IMG/VR virus record: IMGVR_UViG_3300009507_000024
Coordinates: 1-53,744 of that record
DNA from: a virus
Direction: 5' to 3' (one strand)
Length of the DNA: 53,744 nucleotides
Part shown: positions 8,588-15,975 of the stretch, in pieces
Layout: the number at the start of each line of letters is the position of its first letter
Position numbering within the stretch: the first letter of the stretch is position 1
Position numbers and translations under genes: made by a program
Notes under the pieces: model-generated
Databases searched by the model: none
What the model saw: the letters and a program-made list of their open reading frames with translations, nothing else
What the model was told of the DNA's origin: nothing

Positions 8588-8593
8588 ATTTTA

Positions 8594-8622
8594 AATATAG
8601 CATCTAATACTATATTTGTCAA
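8594..8622 (-). promoter_or_regulatory. sigma70-type promoter of the dNMP kinase gene, leaderless arrangement
   Basis: On the minus strand, TTGACA (8617-8622), a 17-base spacer and TATATT (8594-8599) form a near-consensus promoter. Only 6 bases separate the -10 box from the ATG at 8587, so transcription should begin at or next to the start codon. No Shine-Dalgarno is visible. Confidence 0.75.
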
Positions 8623-8625
8623 GTA

Positions 8626-9384
8626 TTAACCTATAGTAAATCCATAGCCTGTGCCGCCCGGTACTGCCATACTCACTTCAGTCTCAAGTTTTTCCATTTC
8701 GGTCTGGGCTTCTGCTTTTAATGTATCGCCGTTGAGTGTTGATCCGCCTTGTGGTCCAGCAATAGTAGCAAACTTTGAACGTGCTTCGCCTAACATATAC
8801 TTACATGCTGCTAATGTATAATCTTTAATCCATTGCTTTGATAAGTAATCGCTCATTAACTCTGTATCAGGTCTGTAATTATAGCAATATAATAAAAGAG
8901 TCTCTTCAGCTCTAGGACGTTGTAATAGAGTAAGTTTCTTGCTATTTGAGTTCCACTTAAATTCAATAAAGCTGCCAAACATTCTACCTACTAGTTCTTG
9001 ATATTGAGAAAACATATCATAGGTTGCAAGTCCGCCCATATTAGAACTTGACAGCAAATAAGTATTTGTATAGGCAAGATTAAAGGGTTCAAATAGTGTT
9101 CCGCCATCGCCGCCGCCAGAACGTGAGCCAATTGATCTGCGGAAGAGCTGTCTAACTTCCATTACTTCATTAGGAAGTATGTATTCGTTCTGATCTATTA
9201 TAGTAGGCATAAACAAATATGATTCTTCAACACTATAGTCTGATCTCTGTCTATATCTAGTTAAAGCCTTTGTAAGTGCTGTTTCATAATGAACAGGATC
9301 AAGTTCTACATCTACCATTCCTCCACCAAGGAATGTATGCACATAGTCAAATATTTCTTGCTTTTGTGTTTTTAAATCTGCCAT
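8626..9384 (-). CDS. gp13: neck protein (T4 gp13-like)
   Basis: The 252-residue protein resembles marine gp13 neck proteins. It has IFDYVHTFLGGGMVDVELDP at the N-terminus, followed by the helical ALTKALTRYRQRSDYSVEES segment. A beta-rich middle includes QNEYILPNEVMEVRQLFRRS, and a C-terminal helical block contains YTLAACKYMLGEARSKFATI. In T4, gp13 and gp14 form the neck that closes the packaged head and allows tail joining. A Gly-rich loop (SRSGGGDGGT) is a local addition. Its late promoter (9401-9408) lies back-to-back with that of gp14, so the two partners are transcribed divergently, unlike T4 where they are co-directional. Confidence 0.8.
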   Translation of the reverse strand: MADLKTQKQEIFDYVHTFLGGGMVDVELDPVHYETALTKALTRYRQRSDYSVEESYLFMPTIIDQNEYILPNEVMEVRQLFRRSIGSRSGGGDGGTLFEPFNLAYTNTYLLSSSNMGGLATYDMFSQYQELVGRMFGSFIEFKWNSNSKKLTLLQRPRAEETLLLYCYNYRPDTELMSDYLSKQWIKDYTLAACKYMLGEARSKFATIAGPQGGSTLNGDTLKAEAQTEMEKLETEVSMAVPGGTGYGFTIG

Positions 9385-9400
9385 ATTGGTTCTCCAATAG

Positions 9401-9408
9401 TATTTATC
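9401..9408 (-). promoter_or_regulatory. T4-type late promoter octamer, divergent pair (gp13 side)
   Basis: GATAAATA on the minus strand, 17 bases before gp13. It stands back-to-back with the gp14 promoter at 9415-9422, with 6 bases between them. Confidence 0.8.
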
Positions 9409-9414
9409 GGTTGC

Positions 9415-9422
9415 GATAAATA
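9415..9422 (+). promoter_or_regulatory. T4-type late promoter octamer, divergent pair (gp14 side)
   Basis: GATAAATA on the plus strand, 29 bases before the proposed gp14 start at 9451. It is the only late promoter I see on the plus strand, and drives gp14-gp15-Nudix-cupin. Confidence 0.8.
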
Positions 9423-9450
9423 TGTATAGCTATATTACAGGAGAAGACTT

Positions 9451-10614
9451 ATTCCTCGCTTATCATTATATAAACCAGAACGCGGCAATGACTACGAATT
9501 TCTTGACAGACAAATCGAGGAAATGTTTATTGTCGGCGGCACTGATATTAATATTCACAAGTACCTCGGTGCAGATAACCCTGCCGAGGGAGAAGGCACT
9601 GCTGATCAACCTACGTATGATGCTGTAAAAGAAACTAACATACAAGACTTGCTGTTTCTTGAAAATAGAGATAGAAAGTATGATCAAGATGTTTATACAC
9701 ATAGAGCAATATATAATGTTCAAGATATAGATTTTGATTTAAGTCAATTTGGATTGTTCTTAAGTAATGATACTCTGTTTATGACTGTGCATATTAGAAG
9801 TATTGTAAAAACAATAGGAAGAAAACCGTTGGCCGGTGATGTTATAGAACTTCCACATTTAAAAGACGAATACGCACTAAATGATTATGATATTGCATTA
9901 AAAAGATTTTATGTTATTGAAGATATTAATAGAGCAGCTGAAGGATTTAGTCAAACTTGGTATCCTCACTTATATAGATTAAAATTAAAACAAATATACG
10001 ACGGGCAGGAATATAAAGATATTCTAGACTTACCAGCAAATGAAGAAGAGCCGGGCGGAAATACACTAAGAGACTTACTATCTTCTTACGAAACCGAAAT
10101 GCAAATAAACAATGCAGTAGTGCAGCAAGCCGAAGTAGATGCAGCAAAAAGTGGATACGATGTAAGTCATTTATATACTATGGCATATAATGAAGATGGC
10201 ACAGTTGCACTTCATACAGCAGACGATACTGATATAGATGCAAGTGCTATATCTCAGTATGCTGACGAAATTGATAATGCACCTAATAGACCAGGGTATA
10301 AAGGATACCTTGTAGGAATTGCAGATACTCCGAACGGTGCTCCTTTTGGTAGCGGAATCCAATTTCCGCGAGATAATATGGAAGGTGATTATTTTTTAAG
10401 AACAGACTTCTTACCAAATAGATTATTTAGATATGACGGAACACGTTGGGTAAAAGTACAAGACGATGTAAGAGAAACACTTACAAATACAAATACAAGA
10501 AATACACAAAAAACTTCTTTTGTTAATAACACAAACTCTAGTACAATCGACGGCGAAGTTGTTGAAGAACGTCAAAGTCTTTCTAACGCACTTAGACCTA
10601 AGGCAGATAACTAA
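9451..10614 (+). CDS. gp14: neck protein (T4 gp14-like), probable ATT start codon
   Basis: The conserved gp14 core is clear: GRKPLAGDVIELPHLKDEYA, then RFYVIEDINRAAEGFSQTWY and PHLYRLKLKQIYDGQEYKDI. gp14 joins gp13 in the head-tail connector. The first in-frame ATG is at 9523, but the frame is open back to 9430 and the upstream residues PRLSLYKPERGNDYEFLDRQ look like the family N-terminus. A good Shine-Dalgarno, AGGAGA (9439-9444), stands 7 bases before an ATT at 9451. No ATG, GTG, TTG or CTG occurs in frame between them. I therefore place the start at ATT 9451 (387 residues). The ATG start would give 363. The stop overlaps the gp15 start (TAATG). Confidence 0.85.
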   Translation: MPRLSLYKPERGNDYEFLDRQIEEMFIVGGTDINIHKYLGADNPAEGEGTADQPTYDAVKETNIQDLLFLENRDRKYDQDVYTHRAIYNVQDIDFDLSQFGLFLSNDTLFMTVHIRSIVKTIGRKPLAGDVIELPHLKDEYALNDYDIALKRFYVIEDINRAAEGFSQTWYPHLYRLKLKQIYDGQEYKDILDLPANEEEPGGNTLRDLLSSYETEMQINNAVVQQAEVDAAKSGYDVSHLYTMAYNEDGTVALHTADDTDIDASAISQYADEIDNAPNRPGYKGYLVGIADTPNGAPFGSGIQFPRDNMEGDYFLRTDFLPNRLFRYDGTRWVKVQDDVRETLTNTNTRNTQKTSFVNNTNSSTIDGEVVEERQSLSNALRPKADN

Positions 10615-12032
10615 TGCAACATTTTTACGATGGACAAATACGCAGATATATAACTCAGATGATTAGAATGATGAGTAACTTTCCTGTAAAAGATAGCAGT
10701 GGAAGTTTAAAACAAGTTCCTGTATTGTATGGCGATCTAACAAGGCAAGTTGCAAATATTATTAGAGAAAATTCAGAAAATAAGTTACCAAGTGCTCCTA
10801 GAATTAGTTTATATGTTACTGGACTAGAAATGGACAGAGACAGAATACAAGATCCTAGTTTTGTCCGAAAACAAAATGTTATTGAACGTGCATATGACGA
10901 AGACGGTAATGAATATTTGAATACTCAAGGTCGAAATTACACTGTAGAAAAAATGATGCCTACTCCTTATAAGCTAACAGTTAATGCTGATATATGGAGT
11001 TCTAATACAGATCAAAAGTTACAAATTTTAGAACAAATATTAATTTACTTTGATCCTAGTTTAGAAATACAAACTACTGATAACTATATCGATTGGGCAA
11101 GTTTAACTGTTGTTAATTTAGAAAATGTAAATTGGAGTAATAGAAGTGTTCCAATAGGTGTTGATTCAGAAATCGATATTGCCACGCTTACATTTAGCAC
11201 TCCAATATATCTAAGTCCTCCAGTTAAAGTTAAACGCTTGGGTGCAATAACAAATATCATTACAAGTATTTTCAATGAAGATACTGGAGATATCGATCTA
11301 GGCCTAGCAAGACCAGAATTAGAAAGATGGGACGATTATGCAGTTCCTGGACGTACAAGGAGCCCAGAAAAAGCAGCAACTACTAGCAATGATCAGCAAG
11401 CAAATGTTAATGACGGAATGTACGGTGTATATATCGAAGGCAATACAGCACAGATATACGGCAGAGGTGCGATAGGTACTGTAAATTGGAGAGATAATTT
11501 TTACAAATATCCAGGTACATATCAAGCAGGTATTAGCAGAATATATCTAACAGATCTAGATAATGATGCAACAGTTACTGGTACATTTACAATAAATGAA
11601 TTAAATGAAACTGTTATGTTAATTGACTGGGACACTGATAGTTTTCCTGATGACGATATCATATCCGGACCGAGTGGCGATAGAACAAGTATAGATTTTA
11701 TCATTGATCCTACAAAAAATAATCCTACAAATATTAAAACTGTAGGTGCTAGAATATTATTGTTAGAAGATGTAAGCAGTGACGAAGCAACACAATATCC
11801 AGAAGCGTGGAAAAACAACGACGGTAGTGGATTGATTGCTAATGCAAATGATATTGTTGAATGGGATGGTACAAAATGGGTTGTAATTTTTGACTCTCAA
11901 AATACCACATCTACAACATATATAACAAATCTTACTACCGGAAAACAATATAAGTTTAGCAATAGTGAGTGGTTACTAAGTGTTGAAGGTGAATATCCAG
12001 TTGGCACATGGAGACTCGACCTCTACGGCTAA
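10614..12032 (+). CDS. gp15: tail completion / sheath terminator protein (T4 gp15-like)
   Basis: The 472-residue protein carries the gp15 core over about residues 1-205: YDGQIRRYITQMIRMMSNFP, YGDLTRQVANIIRENSENK, ISLYVTGLEMDRDR and the repeated-looking TPYKLTVNADIWSSNTDQK. The segment IDIATLTFSTPIYLSPPVKV closes the core. gp15 caps the tail tube and sheath and binds the neck. T4 gp15 is 272 aa. The extra C-terminal 200 residues are beta-rich, Asp/Asn/Thr-rich and end in WRLDLYG, resembling a fibre-like appendage. It is translationally coupled to gp14 through TAATG, and a Nudix gene follows 8 bases after its stop. Confidence 0.88.
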   Translation: MQHFYDGQIRRYITQMIRMMSNFPVKDSSGSLKQVPVLYGDLTRQVANIIRENSENKLPSAPRISLYVTGLEMDRDRIQDPSFVRKQNVIERAYDEDGNEYLNTQGRNYTVEKMMPTPYKLTVNADIWSSNTDQKLQILEQILIYFDPSLEIQTTDNYIDWASLTVVNLENVNWSNRSVPIGVDSEIDIATLTFSTPIYLSPPVKVKRLGAITNIITSIFNEDTGDIDLGLARPELERWDDYAVPGRTRSPEKAATTSNDQQANVNDGMYGVYIEGNTAQIYGRGAIGTVNWRDNFYKYPGTYQAGISRIYLTDLDNDATVTGTFTINELNETVMLIDWDTDSFPDDDIISGPSGDRTSIDFIIDPTKNNPTNIKTVGARILLLEDVSSDEATQYPEAWKNNDGSGLIANANDIVEWDGTKWVVIFDSQNTTSTTYITNLTTGKQYKFSNSEWLLSVEGEYPVGTWRLDLYG

Positions 12033-12040
12033 TTATTTTT

Positions 12041-12484
12041 ATGAACAAGATAATTTGCAGTGGTGCTCTCTTTTATACCCTAGATACTAATCGATTCTTA
12101 TTTTTGCATAGAGCAATTAAGAAGAAAAATCTATGGGGATTAGTCGGCGGAACAACTGAAGGTAGCGAAACGCCGTGGGAAGGATTAATACGAGAAATAA
12201 ACGAAGAAATAGGTTTTTTACCAGATATTAAAAAAACTATTCCTTTAGAAACTTTTATTTCTTACGACGAACATTTTCATTTTCATACATACCTATGTGT
12301 TATTAAAGAAGAGTTTATACCTCAACTAAACGAAGAGCATGACGGTTATGCATGGGTTAGTTTTAGTAAATGGCCAAAACCCTTGCACGAAGGCCTGAGA
12401 AACACTTTGCAAAGTAAGATCAATCTAAAAAAATTAGAAACAGTATTTCAAGTAATTAATGCAATTGGAGATATAGATGGCTGA
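12041..12484 (+). CDS. Nudix hydrolase
   Basis: The protein is 147 residues from the ATG at 12041. An upstream in-frame ATG at 12008 lies inside gp15 and would only add a short, unlikely tail. The Nudix box is complete: G37, then E43, then R51-E52, E55-E56 and G58, fitting GX5EX7REUXEEXGU. Such enzymes cleave nucleoside diphosphates linked to another moiety, using divalent metal. Candidate substrates are NDP-sugars, dinucleotide cofactors and damaged dNTPs, and the sequence does not choose between them. The gene lies in the gp14-gp15 late operon and overlaps the next gene by 8 bases. T4 also encodes a Nudix enzyme (NudE), but this one is not clearly its orthologue. Confidence 0.88.
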   Translation: MNKIICSGALFYTLDTNRFLFLHRAIKKKNLWGLVGGTTEGSETPWEGLIREINEEIGFLPDIKKTIPLETFISYDEHFHFHTYLCVIKEEFIPQLNEEHDGYAWVSFSKWPKPLHEGLRNTLQSKINLKKLETVFQVINAIGDIDG

Positions 12485-12839
12485 AGAAAACGTAATTCGT
12501 CATGACTGGGGTATAGAAGTTGCATGGGCAGACTTTGAAACATTCGGTGCAAAAATGCTTTTATTTACAAAAGCAGGAAATAGAACAGATATGCAATTTC
12601 AAGACAAAACTGATAAATCATTTTTTGTTAGCTGTGGTCAATTTATAATAAGATATGTTGATACCGAAACAGGGCAAACTTTTTCTAAAGATTTAGCCGA
12701 AGGCGGAGTTTATAATGTTCCAAGACTGTCGCCAGTTTCTATCGAAGCAGTTGTTGAAGGTTCTACTATATCAGAAGTAAATAATGGTATAAGAACTGAC
12801 GATGTATATATTGTTTGTCCAAAGGAAAGGCTAGATTAA
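12477..12839 (+). CDS. cupin-fold protein lacking metal-binding histidines
   Basis: The 120-residue protein has a cupin-like strand pattern. It begins with a DWGIEV segment that parallels the GWGSET of the better preserved cupin at 19302-19661. Where that protein has the metal motif HxHx4Ex6G, this one reads TDMQFQDKTDKSFFVSCG, so both histidines are absent. The second cupin motif reads NVPRLSPVSIEAV and also lacks His. It is therefore likely non-enzymatic, perhaps a sugar-binding or structural protein. It is embedded between the Nudix gene (8-base overlap) and the next gene (stop TAA immediately followed by ATG), downstream of gp15. Function not assigned. Confidence 0.6.
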   Translation: MAEENVIRHDWGIEVAWADFETFGAKMLLFTKAGNRTDMQFQDKTDKSFFVSCGQFIIRYVDTETGQTFSKDLAEGGVYNVPRLSPVSIEAVVEGSTISEVNNGIRTDDVYIVCPKERLD

Positions 12840-13094
12840 ATGTTACCTAAGTTATCAAATTCAGAAAAACTAGTTAGTGAATTAAAATTCTTTGAAGCAA
12901 AAAGTAAATCATTATCCGAAGATGATCAAAAATACATTAAAAAAAGAATTATTAGAATAAAAGAATTATCAAATAATATAGATAATGCACACGATGTAAG
13001 ATTAAATGGATTTGTAAGCCCGAGTCTCATAGGAGATTCAAGACTTGAATTAAATCAAGCAAGGTATGAAATTTTTAAAAAATTACAGGACTGA
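12840..13094 (+). CDS. small helical protein, unknown
   Basis: The 84-residue protein is rich in Lys, Glu and Leu and is predicted to be nearly all helix. The C-terminal motif LNQARYEIFKKLQD follows a short linker, NGFVSPSLIGDSRLE. The start codon follows the cupin stop with no gap (TAAATG). The 3' end overlaps the convergent fibre gene by 12 bases. I do not recognise a family. It is the last gene of the gp14-gp15 late operon, so it should be a late product and could be an assembly factor. That is inference. Confidence 0.65.
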   Translation: MLPKLSNSEKLVSELKFFEAKSKSLSEDDQKYIKKRIIRIKELSNNIDNAHDVRLNGFVSPSLIGDSRLELNQARYEIFKKLQD

Positions 13095-13907
13095 TAAACG
13101 CTTTACAGTTATTTGACCAACCATTCCTGAATGTACTTGGCATTGGTATCTATATGTGCCAGAAATACTTTCTTGAACTCTCCAGTATAATGTTCCTTGA
13201 TCTTTACCTTGAGCAAGTGCTCCTTCACTAACTGTGCCGTCTATATCTACATGTACTAATCCAACGTTATAAGCATTTCCTACTGCATTTTGGATTTCTA
13301 AAGGATGCCCAGATATTCCTGCAAGATTAAATGCAATTGTAGTTCCTGCTATTACTACTATACTTGGATTATTTCCAGCATAGTGACTAGGAATTGTATA
13401 AGCGATAGTGCCATCATTGTCAAATTGATACATTGCTATTGCCGGTTCATATATTTTATCTACAGTAAGTCCAGTTGGTATATCAGTAAGCTCAGTAAAG
13501 GCACTACTGCCTCCGGCACCTGTAGCATCTGCTGCATTTGCCCACTGGATTCCGTCCCATTTTAAAACTTGTCCTGTTTGTATTGCATCAATTGTAACAT
13601 CATCTAAGTCAGCAAGTGACCCAGCACCGCCTCCGCCTCCAGCGACTGATGTAAAGCTAAACGAACCTGCGCCGTTGGTTGTTAAAACTTGACCATCTGT
13701 CCCGTCTTCGATTCCTAGGTCTAATAAATCATTAGGAATTATACCAGTAGTATCTGTAAGATCACTTATGTCACTTGGTATTTCGCCTGCGCCTGTATCA
13801 AACGCCGCAGATATTATATTCCAAGTTGTGCCATTCCACTTCCAAGTATTGCCACTACTTGTATATACATCATCCGGTGCTGGATTTATTGGAAAATTTA
13901 GTGCCAT
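13083..13907 (-). CDS. virion fibre-type protein with C-terminal cupredoxin-like domain
   Basis: This protein has 274 residues. The N-terminal part (1-35) is a short PDDVYTSSGNTWKWNGTTWN chip typical of marine phage fibres. Residues 60-96 form a hinge, DLLDLGIEDGTDGQVLTTNG, ending in a Gly run; it is followed by Gly/Ser-rich repeats with WKWDGIQWAN-like motifs. The last 100 residues look like a cupredoxin. H201 lies in the segment SGHPLEIQ, and the terminal YRYQCQVHSGMVGQITV gives C256, H259 and M262. The C-x2-H-x2-M spacing is that of amicyanin-type blue copper sites. All four copper ligands are thus present. The gene has its own late promoter (13927-13934), and it pairs with the cupredoxin-carrying protein at 15976-17229. 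Confidence 0.75.
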   Translation of the reverse strand: MALNFPINPAPDDVYTSSGNTWKWNGTTWNIISAAFDTGAGEIPSDISDLTDTTGIIPNDLLDLGIEDGTDGQVLTTNGAGSFSFTSVAGGGGGAGSLADLDDVTIDAIQTGQVLKWDGIQWANAADATGAGGSSAFTELTDIPTGLTVDKIYEPAIAMYQFDNDGTIAYTIPSHYAGNNPSIVVIAGTTIAFNLAGISGHPLEIQNAVGNAYNVGLVHVDIDGTVSEGALAQGKDQGTLYWRVQESISGTYRYQCQVHSGMVGQITVKRLSVL

Positions 13908-13926
13908 ATTTGCTTACCTCTACTCA

Positions 13927-13934
13927 TATTTATT
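13927..13934 (-). promoter_or_regulatory. T4-type late promoter octamer (AATAAATA variant)
   Basis: AATAAATA on the minus strand, 20 bases before the 274-residue cupredoxin-tailed protein. It overlaps the last base of the protease gene. Confidence 0.65.
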
Positions 13935-15967
13935 CATTTATTAAATCTTAATGTTAAACCATTTGTAAGTGCTATAGATGCAGTAACAGCTTGTCTCGGT
14001 CCTGGTATAAATCTAGCATCAAAAGGCCCTGGATACAGTACCCTTGCTGGGCCGCCTTCTAAACTATTATAGTCTAACCAGTTTGCATCGTTAGCTGTTG
14101 TGCTTTCAACTCCGTAATAAAAATCTGTAGGATCTTGCACATCAAGAGATGCTATCCAATTTTGTACTTCTTGATAAGTCCAATCTCTATTATGTTCTAG
14201 TATTGTAGCTAAAAATCCTGCTACTATAGGACATGCTGCACTAGTGCCGCTAAATGCACAGTCGTATGCAGGAATTTCTAATGTGTCATAAGTATCTGCA
14301 CGTATTCCTTCGTTTAGATAATTTTTGTTAGCTGCTAGTGTTCCATCGGCAGCAGCATACACATCAATTCCATTTCCTCTGTCACTATAATTCACTTTAC
14401 GTTCTAAATTTCCAACTGCATAGTCATCATCTAATGCACCGATGTTTATAGTTTTGTATGTGACTTCTCCGGTCCCCCCGTCAATAGCTTTGCCACCTTG
14501 TTGTGGAAATCCACGTCTATTGGTTGTGCCGGTTACTGCAACACCAAATTCACTATAATTACTTTCTTCTAATGTATCGTCACTATTGGCACTAATATAA
14601 TTATCAAAATCTGGATGGCCCCAATTAACTTGCTTTTGATTACTATTTCCTGAAGCAACAACAAATAATACACCGCTATCAATAAGTTCGTCTAGTGCAG
14701 TTGTAAGTGAGTTAGTTTTCATTTCACTTTTCCAGCGCCCACCGTCACCTGTTACGCCCATATTAGAAATAAAATTTGGTTCATTTTCAATACCGTTGTA
14801 TGTAACTGCTAGATCGTTTCTAAAATGATACCATCCTGGGTTATCACCTTTGCTTGAACGATAACCCCAACTATTTGAACTTATTGTAGGATTTCTATTT
14901 CCAAATTGTGGATTAATAGGCTTATATAAATGAAAAGCTTTTTGTATATCGAAACCTGTTTCGATACCTGCGCCGTAAGAGCCGTATAAATCTAGCATCC
15001 ATTTATTAGCATTATACGCCCAGCCTTGTGTTCTTCCGTATGTTAAAGCACAACATGGTGTTCCGTGCTGTCCTTCACTATTTGGATTAGGCTGTAAAGT
15101 GTTATCACCTTGTGTATTATTTCTAGTATAAAGCGGCGATACAGATATAGAACCGATAGGAATAAACTGCGGACTTCTGTTTCCTGGATTTAGCCACCAT
15201 TGTCTTGCTTCTGCTTCAGTGGGCACAATAGTGCCATCAAATCGTGTAGTTAGCCGGGTGCCAGGATCTTCATTAAACCAGTCAGGGTCTATATAATACG
15301 GTCCGTCTAAATATACATCTAAAATATCACAAGTACCATTTCCTGGTAGAAGATTGCCGCCTACATAGTCTGCAGGTGATTCAATTGCAGATCCGTCTTG
15401 CTCTAGTCTTACATTATTTTGGAATTCTGGATGCCCTATCCAACAGCCTTCGTCGGCAACTATTACATCGATATTTTTTCCACTACCGTATTGAGAAATT
15501 GTAGCTTCAGGAACAGCATTATCTGCTAAACTATTATCTACCCATGGATCTAAAAACTGTTGGTGTCTATATAATTGATATCCAGATCTGTTAGCATCTG
15601 TCGAATCAGTATTAACCGGAAGTGTATTGCTAGTTTCAAACTCTCGATAATTTTTTATTGTGCCGGTATATCTTTGAACTAAGATAGGTCTAATACTTTG
15701 AAGTTCATCTTGTGGTGGCTTATATTCATCATACATAGAATAATCTATATTAATAAATTTAATTCTGCTGTCACTCTTTAGTAGATTAGCTTCAGTGTCT
15801 GTTAATAAAAAAGTTCCTCTAGTAGGACTGTGCAGTTTATCATCATAACATGTACATTCTCTATCCGGAATATAATCTTCACTAGTTTTAGCACATAACA
15901 AGTCATGTACTTCTACAAACTGTTCAGCTGTATGTGTTCCTAATTGATAGTATTTTTCTTCGGACAT
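13934..15967 (-). CDS. subtilisin-like serine protease (S8 family), likely virion-associated
   Basis: The 677-residue protein has all subtilase landmarks. Asp172 lies in DVIVADEGCWIGHPEF, His301 in QHGTPCCALTYG, the oxyanion Asn441 in LFVVASGNSNQ, and the nucleophile Ser576 in CAFSGTSAACPIVAGF. It has no signal peptide. The N-terminal 150 residues resemble a pro-region or virion-anchoring part rather than a secretion signal. The family hydrolyses peptide bonds in proteins. Located between two cupredoxin-bearing virion proteins and read from their late promoter (17252-17259, gap 8 bases), it is likely packaged in, or processes, the virion. A role in degrading host surface protein is an alternative. 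The active site is complete, so activity is expected. Confidence 0.88.
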   Translation of the reverse strand: MSEEKYYQLGTHTAEQFVEVHDLLCAKTSEDYIPDRECTCYDDKLHSPTRGTFLLTDTEANLLKSDSRIKFINIDYSMYDEYKPPQDELQSIRPILVQRYTGTIKNYREFETSNTLPVNTDSTDANRSGYQLYRHQQFLDPWVDNSLADNAVPEATISQYGSGKNIDVIVADEGCWIGHPEFQNNVRLEQDGSAIESPADYVGGNLLPGNGTCDILDVYLDGPYYIDPDWFNEDPGTRLTTRFDGTIVPTEAEARQWWLNPGNRSPQFIPIGSISVSPLYTRNNTQGDNTLQPNPNSEGQHGTPCCALTYGRTQGWAYNANKWMLDLYGSYGAGIETGFDIQKAFHLYKPINPQFGNRNPTISSNSWGYRSSKGDNPGWYHFRNDLAVTYNGIENEPNFISNMGVTGDGGRWKSEMKTNSLTTALDELIDSGVLFVVASGNSNQKQVNWGHPDFDNYISANSDDTLEESNYSEFGVAVTGTTNRRGFPQQGGKAIDGGTGEVTYKTINIGALDDDYAVGNLERKVNYSDRGNGIDVYAAADGTLAANKNYLNEGIRADTYDTLEIPAYDCAFSGTSAACPIVAGFLATILEHNRDWTYQEVQNWIASLDVQDPTDFYYGVESTTANDANWLDYNSLEGGPARVLYPGPFDARFIPGPRQAVTASIALTNGLTLRFNK

Positions 15968-15975
15968 TTTTTACC

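Noticed and set aside
9466-9723. 85-codon minus-strand frame with hydrophobic segments near gp14
   Set aside because: It overlaps the gp14 N-terminal coding region and the proposed gp14 start; the apparent membrane character is from AT-rich antisense codons.
12008-12040. Upstream ATG of the Nudix gene at 12008
   Set aside because: It lies within gp15 and adds 11 residues unlike any Nudix N-terminus; the ATG at 12041 directly follows the gp15 stop and fits the family.
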